A stretch of DNA of 32,668 nt from Syntrophomonadaceae bacterium (GTDB lineage Bacteria > Bacillota > Syntrophomonadia > Syntrophomonadales > Syntrophomonadaceae), in assembly GCA_012718855.1 (NCBI GenBank), contig JAAYBS010000045.1:1-32668 (forward strand), given 5' to 3'. The notes below the pieces were generated by a model that saw only the letters and a program-made list of their open reading frames with translations, did no database searches and was not told the DNA's origin. This document shows positions 8,327 to 16,446 of the stretch, piece by piece. Numbering within the stretch: position 1 is the first letter of the stretch; the number at the start of each line of letters is the position of its first letter. Made by a program: the position numbers and the translations under genes.

Positions 8327-9113
8327 TAATAAGTCTGAATCAATATATAAAACTATTATTCAAAAAGGCTTTATTCTCTTAAGCCTTATGTTTTTGTGGG
8401 AATTAATCGCCCGAAGCGGTATTTTTAATGAATTATTATTTCCTCGTTTCTCAACCATAGCACTCTCTTTTTTTCAGCAGGTACAAAATGGATATTTGAT
8501 TGAAATCACCTTAGTTTCCTTATCTTTAATATTTAAAGGCTTGCTAATTTCATTAATAATTGCATTATTATTAAGCTTTCTGGCTATGATGGGTAATTTT
8601 TTTCATAATCTGGTTGAAGTATTGAATTCAATTTTCCATCCTTTGCCTGGGATTGCGCTGCTGCCGGTAGCCATGTTATGGTTTGGTCTCAGTGAAGCCA
8701 GTATAATTTTCATCATCGCTCATTCCGTAATCTGGCCTATGGTTATCAGTTTTTTGACCGGACTTAAATCAATACCCCGTATTAATATAGAGGTAGGTCA
8801 GAATATAGGTTTAAAAGGTCCTGCTTTAATATGGGGAGTAATGCTTCCAGCAGCCTCTCCCTATATTTTGTCGGGGATTAAAATCGGTTGGGCCAGAGCC
8901 TGGCGTTCTGCTATAGCTGCTGAAATGGTGTTTGGGGCTGTTGGAACTGCCGGGGGACTTGGATGGCATATTTTTAAAACCCGTTATGATTTCGATATTG
9001 TAGGTACTTTTGCTGCACTGCTTACTATTATGGTAGTGGGTATAGTGGTAGAAGAGTTGTTTTTTAATAGCATCGAAAACCGTACTATAAAAAGATGGAA
9101 TATGATTGTTTAA
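8316..9113 (+). CDS. ABC transporter permease (SsuC/TauC type)
   Basis: A 265-residue inner-membrane permease of the BPD_transp_1 family, with about six hydrophobic helices. The cytoplasmic EAA-like loop that docks on the ATPase reads NIGLKGPALIWGVMLPAASPYILSGIKIGWARAW, which is the form typical of SsuC/TauC/ThiX permeases. HPLPGIALLPVAMLWFGLS is another family hallmark. Its ATG lies 11 bases inside the end of the binding-protein gene, so the two are translationally coupled. Only one permease gene is present, so the transporter is expected to use a homodimer. Confidence 0.92.
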   Translation: MLNNNKSESIYKTIIQKGFILLSLMFLWELIARSGIFNELLFPRFSTIALSFFQQVQNGYLIEITLVSLSLIFKGLLISLIIALLLSFLAMMGNFFHNLVEVLNSIFHPLPGIALLPVAMLWFGLSEASIIFIIAHSVIWPMVISFLTGLKSIPRINIEVGQNIGLKGPALIWGVMLPAASPYILSGIKIGWARAWRSAIAAEMVFGAVGTAGGLGWHIFKTRYDFDIVGTFAALLTIMVVGIVVEELFFNSIENRTIKRWNMIV

Positions 9114-9128
9114 AGGAGTATAGCGGTA

Positions 9129-9869
9129 TTGTTATATATCGACAATGTTGGTAAAAGCTTTATAAACAATGGCATTTCGGTAAACGTTTTAAGTAATATC
9201 ACATTTCGGGTTTTATCAGGGGAATTTTTCTGTCTGCTGGGACCATCAGGTTCCGGGAAAACAACCTTGCTCAGATGTATCGGAGGATATGAGAAAGTCA
9301 CCTCCGGTACGATAAAATTAAATAACCATACGGTATCTGCTCCGGGTATTGATCGAATCATGGTATTTCAGGGATTCGACCAATTATTTGCCTGGAAAAC
9401 GGTATCAGGTAATATCGAATATCCTTTAAAAGTTAATGGTATCAGTCGGGTTGAGCGTAGAGAACGAACAGAAAAGTACTTATCCCTGGTAGGTCTTCAT
9501 AATTATGCGAATTATTATCCCTTTCAACTTTCCGGGGGGATGAAACAGCGTACTGCCATTGCCAGAGCTTTAGCACTTGAACCTCCCTTATTGCTAATGG
9601 ATGAACCCTTTGGAAATCTGGATGCTATAACCCGTCATACTTTACAACGGGAATTATTGCGAATAAAAGATGAAACTAATACTACCGTTCTTTTTGTTAC
9701 GCATGATATTGATGAGGCTATTACCCTGGGGGACAGGATTTTAATATTTTCCCGTCAGGGTACAGTAAAAAGCCAAATTGAAAACAACCTGAACCGGCCG
9801 AGAATACCGAGCATGCCTGGTTATGCTTCATTATGGGCTAATATTTATGAGACCCTGGGGGAAGGATGA
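9129..9869 (+). CDS. ABC transporter ATP-binding protein (SsuB/TauB type)
   Basis: A 246-residue ATPase with all nucleotide-binding motifs: Walker A GPSGSGKT (38-45), Q-loop VFQGFDQLFAW (Gln 81), signature LSGGMKQR (134-141), Walker B LLLMDEPFGNLD (about 154-165) and switch His in VTHD (192). The FAWKTV segment after the Q-loop and overall length fit the nitrate/sulfonate/taurine group. It starts at TTG with AAGGAG about 11 bases before it. It energises import of the ligand bound by the upstream lipoprotein. Gaps of 15 and 12 bases to its neighbours keep it in the same operon. Confidence 0.93.
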   Translation: MLYIDNVGKSFINNGISVNVLSNITFRVLSGEFFCLLGPSGSGKTTLLRCIGGYEKVTSGTIKLNNHTVSAPGIDRIMVFQGFDQLFAWKTVSGNIEYPLKVNGISRVERRERTEKYLSLVGLHNYANYYPFQLSGGMKQRTAIARALALEPPLLLMDEPFGNLDAITRHTLQRELLRIKDETNTTVLFVTHDIDEAITLGDRILIFSRQGTVKSQIENNLNRPRIPSMPGYASLWANIYETLGEG

Positions 9870-9881
9870 TATTTTCAGTTT

Positions 9882-10853
9882 ATGAATTCTACGTTTAAAG
9901 GAGTCCTGAAACTTCTATTTACAGTAATACTGTTAATAGTTGTATTGTATAAGGTGAATTTGGGGACTCTTAAAGCAGTCATTCTGACAATCAACATTTA
10001 CTATTTAACTGCAATCATTGGATTATCACTGCTGGTCTTTTTAACTGCTGCTATCCGTTCGCTCACCTTTATCAGAGGCATGGGAGTAAAATCGATTAAT
10101 TTAATTGATGCATATAAATATTATCTGGTAGCTGCATTTTATAATCAGTTTTTACCCACTACTATGGGGGGAGATGTAGTTCGTATTTATATGATTCAAA
10201 AAAAGTCAGCTGATGTATTTCAGGCAAGTTCTTCAGTTGTTACTGAGCGTTTGATCGGATTAGTCACCATAATATTCATATCGTTTATTGCTACTTTTTT
10301 AATTCCCTATAACCCTGACTTGATAATCTTTAGGCATATGCTGATGGTTTTGTTGTTATTAGCTGCAGGTTTCATAATAATCATTTTCCTGCCTGCAGCT
10401 TTAACATTTTTTAATAGAGTATTTATGACTATCGGTTTTAAAAAAGTTAATCATTTTGTTCAGCAGTTTATTACAGCTTTACATGACTATCGGGAAAAAC
10501 CTGGTTTGCTTATATGGGGCTTTGTTCTAACCATGGTCTATGATTTGGGCGATATTACTGTTGTTTATTTATTGGGTTTACTTATAGGTATTGAGATTGC
10601 CTTCTGCTACTATTTATTATTTATTCCCCTGGTTCATATTGTAAGCATCATACCCATATCACTTAATGGCGTGGGATTAAGAGAAAATACTATGGTATAT
10701 TTATTTGGACTGGTTGGGGTAAGTTCATCATTAGCCTTTTTATTATCTATCCTGATTTATCTGGACAGACTTATTAAGGCTATAATCGGTGCTTTATGGA
10801 TCACGGCAGAAAACGGAAAGCTAACTATAATAAAGGGAGATAAAAATGCTTAA
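9882..10853 (+). CDS. LPG-synthase-TM / YbhN-like (UPF0104) integral membrane protein
   Basis: A 323-residue protein with about eight hydrophobic segments. The segment FYNQFLPTTMGGDVVRIYMI (residues of about 86-105) and SSVVTERLIGLVT are the signature of the LPG_synthase_TM family, which includes the flippase half of MprF, YbhN and archaeal AglD. Members are linked to moving or modifying lipid-linked molecules, but most lack a proven activity. In this operon a role in flipping the undecaprenyl-linked amino sugar is attractive, in the place that ArnE/ArnF fill in the Ara4N pathway; this is inference. The Shine-Dalgarno sequence (GGGGGAAGGA) is about 15 bases from ATG, longer than usual. It overlaps the next gene by eight bases. 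Confidence 0.82.
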   Translation: MNSTFKGVLKLLFTVILLIVVLYKVNLGTLKAVILTINIYYLTAIIGLSLLVFLTAAIRSLTFIRGMGVKSINLIDAYKYYLVAAFYNQFLPTTMGGDVVRIYMIQKKSADVFQASSSVVTERLIGLVTIIFISFIATFLIPYNPDLIIFRHMLMVLLLLAAGFIIIIFLPAALTFFNRVFMTIGFKKVNHFVQQFITALHDYREKPGLLIWGFVLTMVYDLGDITVVYLLGLLIGIEIAFCYYLLFIPLVHIVSIIPISLNGVGLRENTMVYLFGLVGVSSSLAFLLSILIYLDRLIKAIIGALWITAENGKLTIIKGDKNA

Positions 10854-12813
10854 TAAATATAATTATCATCTCCTGGTTCTGGTTATATTTATAAACCTGT
10901 TGGTTTTATGGGCTTATGGACTATCAGCCATAAATATAATTAAGATATTATTAACTCTGATGTTTGCAACCTTTATTCCCGGCCTTATTATACTGAAACT
11001 GCTTAAAATTACTGCTGATTCAGCCTATTATTTTCTGTTGGCATCAATAATGGGGATAACAGTTAACTGTATAACCTTCATGTTATTATCCAGCATCGAT
11101 ATGCTGTTTTTAATTTATCCATTGATAGTAGTAACTATATTTATTTATTGTTATCAGGGGTATTTAAAGGAAGATTATAAATTATTAGCCAGAAGCTTTA
11201 AAGAACTTCCTTTCACTACGTTGGCTAATCTATCTTTCGGATCTTTTCTCTTGTTGGCACTCATTATAATATTTTATTATCAACCTAATGTACTACCCGG
11301 AAATGAAGCCGTAGTCTATCATGTAGATTATCCCTGGCATATAGGGAATATTGCTGAAATTTTACACCACTGGTATCCTCAGGACCCCCGTTTGGCAGGC
11401 AATCCATTTCATTACCATATTTTTTGTTATGTCTATATGGCCTGTTTATCTTTTATAAGTAAAATTAGCATTCCCATCATCTATTTAAGAGTCTATATTA
11501 TTGTATTGCTCTATTTATTAATGGGCGGAGCTTATTTTGCCGCCAGCAGACTTTTTAATAGTCGCAGAGCCGGGGTAGTACATGTATATATTACCTTTTT
11601 CCTCGGTACGGCACTGTTATCATGGCCACATAATGTTTTATTACGTAACTTCTTTATTAGCCCGACTTTCTTACTGGCGATGGTATTTCTTTTCCCGCTT
11701 ATATCAGAGATGCTGAGATACTTGTCTAATAACTCCAGGGGGCAATTAATACTGGTATGGCTGCTATCATTTATTATAAGTGGTGCAAAGGGCAGTTTTT
11801 TTCCGATAATATGGTCTGCATTGGCTATAGCAGGATTTTATTGCTATGCTGTGAGACAACCAATCATAAATATAGTTAAACTCATGTTTAGCAGTTTAAC
11901 TGCCTTTTTAATTGTCTATGTCTTAATCTTTCAAGGGACAGGCAGTGAAGGGATTAACATTTTTCCATTGGAGATACTGTATACTACTGCTTTTTACAAA
12001 TATTTCAGTCAGATAACGGTTTTTCATGAGACAATTTTTATACTGGGTATCTTTCTAATTTACCTGCTGTTGTTTTTTAGTTTTCGTATCTTCGCCTTTA
12101 TTAATTTATGTCGCAAAAACCGTTCAGGTTTAGATAAAATTACTACGATATTCCTGGTTTCGATAATCTTTATGGCTTCTATTTCGGGATATTTATTATC
12201 CTATCGCGGAACTTCACAGTACTATTTTTTGTTTGTCGGCTTTGCAGTGTTAAACCTGGTTTCAGCAGGTTATTTAACCAATAGTTTTAAAGCAGGTAAG
12301 TCGTTAATATTAAAAATAGTATTAATAATATTTATCGTGTTTTCATCTGTTGATACCGTAATAACCATTAATTTTCAACAATATATTAATTATAAATTTG
12401 ATTCTATACGCAACAAACCACTTACTCCTTCAATGTATGCAGGTTTGAATTATCTTCGTTTGCATTCTCCTGTCAATTCAATTGTTGCCGGTTATCGTTC
12501 CTTCTGGTTGAATGATGAAGATCCCCGTTATTTCTATTATTCAGCCTTTGCAGAACGAAGGTTCCTGGTCGAAGGTTGGGCATATATGAGTCCTGAATAC
12601 CAGATGACAGCTCAGGAAAGATATGAAGATATTAAAAAACTATTTTCAACCCGTGATGCTAAAATTGCTGAAATAATAATTAAGCAACACAATATCGATT
12701 ATATTCTGGTTGATAAAGGGCATAAACAAAAATTGAGATTTCAGTGGCAGAATATACTCGATAATGTCTACTCAAATGAGGAAATAGAAATTTATCAATA
12801 CACACCAAAATAA
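10846..12813 (+). CDS. Large polytopic membrane protein, probable GT-C-type glycosyltransferase
   Basis: A 655-residue protein with roughly a dozen or more hydrophobic helices and a soluble C-terminal domain of about 130 residues. After the first helices comes a long outer loop rich in acidic and aromatic residues (VDYPWHIGNIAEILHHWYPQDP, then NPFHYHIF), placed where GT-C enzymes carry catalytic acids. The C-terminal domain (GLNYLRLHSPVNSIV..., RFLVEGW, HNIDYILVDKGH) has the look of the extracytoplasmic domain of ArnT/PMT-like proteins. I know no named family that fits closely. As last gene of the operon it is the natural candidate for moving the lipid-linked sugar to an envelope acceptor (inference). 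It could instead be an O-antigen-ligase-like or transport protein. Confidence 0.65.
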   Translation: MLNKYNYHLLVLVIFINLLVLWAYGLSAINIIKILLTLMFATFIPGLIILKLLKITADSAYYFLLASIMGITVNCITFMLLSSIDMLFLIYPLIVVTIFIYCYQGYLKEDYKLLARSFKELPFTTLANLSFGSFLLLALIIIFYYQPNVLPGNEAVVYHVDYPWHIGNIAEILHHWYPQDPRLAGNPFHYHIFCYVYMACLSFISKISIPIIYLRVYIIVLLYLLMGGAYFAASRLFNSRRAGVVHVYITFFLGTALLSWPHNVLLRNFFISPTFLLAMVFLFPLISEMLRYLSNNSRGQLILVWLLSFIISGAKGSFFPIIWSALAIAGFYCYAVRQPIINIVKLMFSSLTAFLIVYVLIFQGTGSEGINIFPLEILYTTAFYKYFSQITVFHETIFILGIFLIYLLLFFSFRIFAFINLCRKNRSGLDKITTIFLVSIIFMASISGYLLSYRGTSQYYFLFVGFAVLNLVSAGYLTNSFKAGKSLILKIVLIIFIVFSSVDTVITINFQQYINYKFDSIRNKPLTPSMYAGLNYLRLHSPVNSIVAGYRSFWLNDEDPRYFYYSAFAERRFLVEGWAYMSPEYQMTAQERYEDIKKLFSTRDAKIAEIIIKQHNIDYILVDKGHKQKLRFQWQNILDNVYSNEEIEIYQYTPK

Positions 12814-13042
12814 TATATATTTGCCAATCTTTATATTGCCCTCAATGTCTTTCTTCATTATTTATCCTTAATTAGTTGCAAAAAGCATTCAATGCACATG
12901 TTAAAGGCCCTGCTTATACCGTGATAACTAACTTATATAATTAACAGGCATACTTTAATGTTATAGTTTAATTAATAGAGTGTTGAATAGGGGTCATGAA
13001 CTAAATAGCCGGTCTAAATTAAGCGCATAAGGAGGGATAAAT
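12814..13042 (+). other. Intergenic region before the reductase operon
   Basis: 229 AT-rich bases without an ORF I would defend. No hairpin terminator follows the glycan operon. There is a small inverted repeat GCATTCAATGC (12885-12895) and a TATAAT at 12936-12941 that could be a -10, but without a convincing -35. I saw no FNR-type TTGAT-N4-ATCAA site. The promoter of the reductase operon probably lies in the last 110 bases. Confidence 0.4.
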
Positions 13043-15262
13043 ATGCGGGTTTCAAGGCGTCAGTTTTTAAAATATGGCGGCGGCGGTATTGCTGTTGTTG
13101 CTGGTGCCGGATTAATTGGTAATGCAATCTTTGATAAAGATTCTGATGATACAAATGACAAACTTGAAGTAGTTTATAAACACGGAGTTTGTGGAATATG
13201 TGAATTAAATTGTGCTATGACCGGCAAAATCGAAAATGGCCGTCTGGTTAAACTGGAGGGTAAATCCGTTGATCAACACAGTCGGGGTTCACTTTGTGCC
13301 AAAGGAAACTCTGGAATAAATATGCTTTATGATCCTGACCGTCTAAAGTCTCCACTGGTAAAGACTGTATCTGGCAGAGTACCCGGACAGGACCCCCGCT
13401 GGAAAAAAATCTCCTGGGATGAAGGAATACGTCAGGCTTCCGCAGCTATACAGAAAGCTATTGATGAATATGGCCCTGAATCAGTAATTTGGATTGGTCA
13501 TCATAAAGGGGTAGATTTTTTAAATGCCATAGGCAGTCCCAACAATATTACTCATCAATCAACCTGTAATAATGTTCGCCAGTTAGCTACCCAGCTGACT
13601 TTAGGCGCAGGTAATTATGTACCCGATTTTGAGCATAGCAAATATATACTTTGTTTTGGCTGGGATCAATTGGGAAAAGGGAAAAACTCTTTTGCCCGCG
13701 GTCCTATAATGGGTAAAAACGAAAACGGAGCTAAACTGGTAGTTTTTGATCCCCGACTTTCCACTACTGCAGCTAAAGCTGACGAGTGGTTACCGATTCG
13801 CCCGGGAACAGATTTAGCAGTTATATTAGCTATGTTGAATGTTATAACTACTGAGGACCGCGTAAACAGGGAATATGTTGAAAATTATGTTCATGGTTAT
13901 GAGGAACTCAAGGAGGAAGTAAAAAGCTATACTCCTGAATGGGCAGCTAAAATAAGTGACATTAAAGCTGAAGATATTCGTCGAATTGCCAGGGAGTTCA
14001 GCGGAGGCTGTCCAGCTGTAATACCTATTCATAAAAGAGAAGCTATCCAGTCACATCCGGGCGGATTTGAAATGGTTCGAGCCTGTCTGGCAATGATGGC
14101 AATAACTGGGAATATTGAACGCGTTGGAGGAGCGTTATTACCACGCGTTGCACCGATCAGTTTTCCATCTGCTCCCGGTAAACCGGAACCCATGGCTGAG
14201 ACACGCCGTGTTGATGGAGGACATTTATTCCCGCTTTCAATTACTGCACCTCTTAGAGGTCCGGGGCTGTATCAAAGTGTACCGGATATGATCCTGGCTG
14301 ATGAACCTTACCCGGTGAAAGTGGCTATTGTTTACGCTCAATCATTGCAGAGTATGCCTAATCCCGAAAAATGGGTAAAAGCTTTTGAAAAGTTGGATTA
14401 CATTATTAACATTAATATTTATCCGGATGAGATGGCTACAATTGCAGATTTAGTATTACCTGAATCTACTTATCTGGAGATGTCTGCAGTATCAGTAAGA
14501 ATTACTAATGCCCGCTATCCTCAGATTGCTCTGGCAGAGCCTATGATAAAGACTTTGCACAATACTAAGTCCGGAGATGAAATTAAATACCTGATTGCCC
14601 AAGAGATGGGATTGAAAAAATATATGGCACCTGTAGGAGATAAAGTGCTGGACAGCAAGATAAGAAGGTATAATATAACCTTCCAGGAGGCACTAAAAAA
14701 AGGTGGCATAATCAGTGGCAATAAGGGGTTTAAGCCATTAAACCTGACAGAGTTAAAGACAGAAAGCGGAAAAATTCAATTATTATCTCCCAAACTTCAG
14801 GAAATGGGATATCATCCTTTGCCCTGGTTTGATGAGAATTGGGTAATTAATACCAAAGCAAATGATGAGTTTTATATGGTAACTACCCGGCCACCTACTC
14901 ATCGTCATGCCAAGACTCATAATATGGAGTGGTTGCAGGAGATTACTCCTAAAGGGGTAGTATATATGAATACCAGCAAGGCTAAAAAACTGGGTATTAA
15001 TAATGGAGACACTATTGAAATAAGCTCTCAATTTGGCAAAGGAACAACTGAAGTATCACTGACAGAGGGTATTCGTCCTGATACGATTTGCTTCCCACAT
15101 GGATTCGGTCAAAAATCACCGTTTTTAAAACTTTCTTACCAGAATGGCATGAATGATGGTGATGTAATGCCTGCAGTTGCCAAGGAGGTCAATATTGAGT
15201 TAAATGATCCTACCGGTGCCTGTTTGGATTGCTTTATGACCGTTAGAGTAAGAAAGGTGTGA
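13043..15262 (+). CDS. Tat-exported molybdopterin oxidoreductase, polysulfide/thiosulfate reductase catalytic subunit-like
   Basis: A 739-residue CISM-family catalytic subunit. The N terminus has a twin-arginine signal (SRRQFLK followed by a Gly/Ala-rich hydrophobic run), so it works outside the membrane. A [4Fe-4S] site is formed by C50-x2-C53-x3-C57 and C85 (GSLCAKG). Cys175 in THQSTCNN stands at the position of the molybdenum-ligating Cys of PsrA/PhsA. The molybdopterin dinucleotide-binding domain follows in the last 130 residues (MVTTRPPTHRHAKTHN; FPHGFGQKSP). The length fits PsrA/PhsA (about 760) better than arsenate reductase ArrA (larger). The start is ATG after AAGGAGG. The neighbours TorD, FeS subunit and NrfD complete the complex. 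The exact electron acceptor (polysulfide, thiosulfate, tetrathionate or other) is not shown. Confidence 0.9.
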   Translation: MRVSRRQFLKYGGGGIAVVAGAGLIGNAIFDKDSDDTNDKLEVVYKHGVCGICELNCAMTGKIENGRLVKLEGKSVDQHSRGSLCAKGNSGINMLYDPDRLKSPLVKTVSGRVPGQDPRWKKISWDEGIRQASAAIQKAIDEYGPESVIWIGHHKGVDFLNAIGSPNNITHQSTCNNVRQLATQLTLGAGNYVPDFEHSKYILCFGWDQLGKGKNSFARGPIMGKNENGAKLVVFDPRLSTTAAKADEWLPIRPGTDLAVILAMLNVITTEDRVNREYVENYVHGYEELKEEVKSYTPEWAAKISDIKAEDIRRIAREFSGGCPAVIPIHKREAIQSHPGGFEMVRACLAMMAITGNIERVGGALLPRVAPISFPSAPGKPEPMAETRRVDGGHLFPLSITAPLRGPGLYQSVPDMILADEPYPVKVAIVYAQSLQSMPNPEKWVKAFEKLDYIININIYPDEMATIADLVLPESTYLEMSAVSVRITNARYPQIALAEPMIKTLHNTKSGDEIKYLIAQEMGLKKYMAPVGDKVLDSKIRRYNITFQEALKKGGIISGNKGFKPLNLTELKTESGKIQLLSPKLQEMGYHPLPWFDENWVINTKANDEFYMVTTRPPTHRHAKTHNMEWLQEITPKGVVYMNTSKAKKLGINNGDTIEISSQFGKGTTEVSLTEGIRPDTICFPHGFGQKSPFLKLSYQNGMNDGDVMPAVAKEVNIELNDPTGACLDCFMTVRVRKV

Positions 15263-15267
15263 TGAAA

Positions 15268-15873
15268 ATGACACCAGTCGAACTAAACGCTAACTTGTTC
15301 TGGTCAGCCCGGGAAATGTTCAAATTTCCTGACAAACAAATACTGACCGATTATAAATACGACTTACAGGCATTCCTGCAATGGGGAGCAAACTCCAGGA
15401 TTATCGGTGCTGAAGAAATACTGAATCTTCTGAGAGAAGGCCAACTCGATTGGGAAGAGATTCAAATTGATTATACCAGTTTGTTTATTAACAGTTTCCC
15501 ACAGGCTAAAGCACATGCTTTTGCCGGTTGGTACCTCGGGGATAAAGAATATTATGGTGCTCAGGAAGCTATAACGAGAGAGTTTTATAACAATTATGGG
15601 GTTATTCTGGATGAGAATACCAATCTGCCCGCTGATCACATCCTGGTTCAAACTGATTTTATTGCCATGATGATCGAAGAGTATGTTGATAAAGGCGATA
15701 TAAAATATCTGGAGGCAATCAGTGAATTTTGTAACCAGCATATGAAACTGTGGTTGGAGCCATTTCTATATGCCTGTGAATTGCATGCTCAAACCCAATA
15801 TTATCGAGTCATAGCAGCTGTATTTAGAGAAATGTTTAACCAGTTGGTAATAGATTTAGGGGAGGTGGCATAG
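15268..15873 (+). CDS. TorD/DmsD-family redox-enzyme maturation chaperone
   Basis: An all-helical protein of about 201 residues. The motif region YTSLFINSFPQAKAHAFAGWYLGDKEYYG and the later PADHILVQTDFIAMMIEEY is the conserved E-P-D-H-type block of the TorD/DmsD/NarJ superfamily. Such chaperones bind the Tat signal or apo-form of a molybdoenzyme and help cofactor insertion before export. The track gives GTG 15259 (204 aa), which overlaps the previous stop. ATG 15262 is four bases and ATG 15268 ten bases from AAAGG, so 15268 is the better start. It sits between the catalytic and FeS-subunit genes, which makes the preceding reductase its obvious client. Confidence 0.85.
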   Translation: MTPVELNANLFWSAREMFKFPDKQILTDYKYDLQAFLQWGANSRIIGAEEILNLLREGQLDWEEIQIDYTSLFINSFPQAKAHAFAGWYLGDKEYYGAQEAITREFYNNYGVILDENTNLPADHILVQTDFIAMMIEEYVDKGDIKYLEAISEFCNQHMKLWLEPFLYACELHAQTQYYRVIAAVFREMFNQLVIDLGEVA

Positions 15874-15874
15874 C

Positions 15875-16441
15875 ATGGCTAAAGTTAAACCGGCACGTTG
15901 GGGAAAAATTGTTGATTTGAATAAGTGTGTTGGTTGTCATGCCTGTAGTGTGGCATGTGTTGCTGAAAATAAAATAAAGCATGGCAAACATAGAACTAGA
16001 ATTGTAGAACACGAAGAAGGTACATTCCCCAATGTTTATCGTTATACGGAAAAATGGTCCTGCAATCATTGTCAAAATGCTCCGTGTGTTGATGCTTGTC
16101 CTACTGAGGCTTCACATTACACTGAATGGGGAACAGTTGAAGTAAAACCGGAGCTGTGTATCGGTTGTGGTTATTGCGTATTGGCCTGTCCTTATCGCGT
16201 ACGAATGATGAATGACCGACGCGATGGTGGACTTCCGGAAAAATGCACCTTATGTATTCATCGTCTTGAAAAAGGGGAAAAGCCTGCCTGTGAAACAACT
16301 TGTATTGCAGGTGCAATTATAACAGGCAATCTGGATGACCCCCATAGTGAAATTAATGAATGGATGGCCAAAGGAGCAGTTGAGCGTAGGCCCGATTTAT
16401 TAACTCATCCCAATGTATTTATTATTCCTTATAGGAGGTGA
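15875..16441 (+). CDS. Four-cluster ferredoxin subunit of the molybdoenzyme (PsrB/DmsB-like)
   Basis: A 188-residue electron-transfer subunit with 16 Cys in the standard four-cluster layout: CVGCHACSVAC, CNHCQNAPCVDAC, CIGCGYCVLAC and CTLCIHRLEKGEKPACETTC. The four [4Fe-4S] clusters pass electrons between the membrane anchor and the catalytic subunit. It has no signal peptide of its own, as usual for subunits co-exported with the Tat-bearing partner. The ATG follows GGGGAGGTGG and lies two bases after the chaperone's stop. It ends five bases before the NrfD start. Confidence 0.95.
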   Translation: MAKVKPARWGKIVDLNKCVGCHACSVACVAENKIKHGKHRTRIVEHEEGTFPNVYRYTEKWSCNHCQNAPCVDACPTEASHYTEWGTVEVKPELCIGCGYCVLACPYRVRMMNDRRDGGLPEKCTLCIHRLEKGEKPACETTCIAGAIITGNLDDPHSEINEWMAKGAVERRPDLLTHPNVFIIPYRR

Positions 16442-16446
16442 GCATA

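Noticed and set aside
12936-12941. TATAAT before the reductase operon as a promoter
   Set aside because: No acceptable -35 lies at 15-19 bases, and the region is AT-rich enough for chance matches.
15364-15741. 125-residue minus-strand ORF
   Set aside because: It is a complete shadow of the TorD-like gene, with no ribosome site and no motif.
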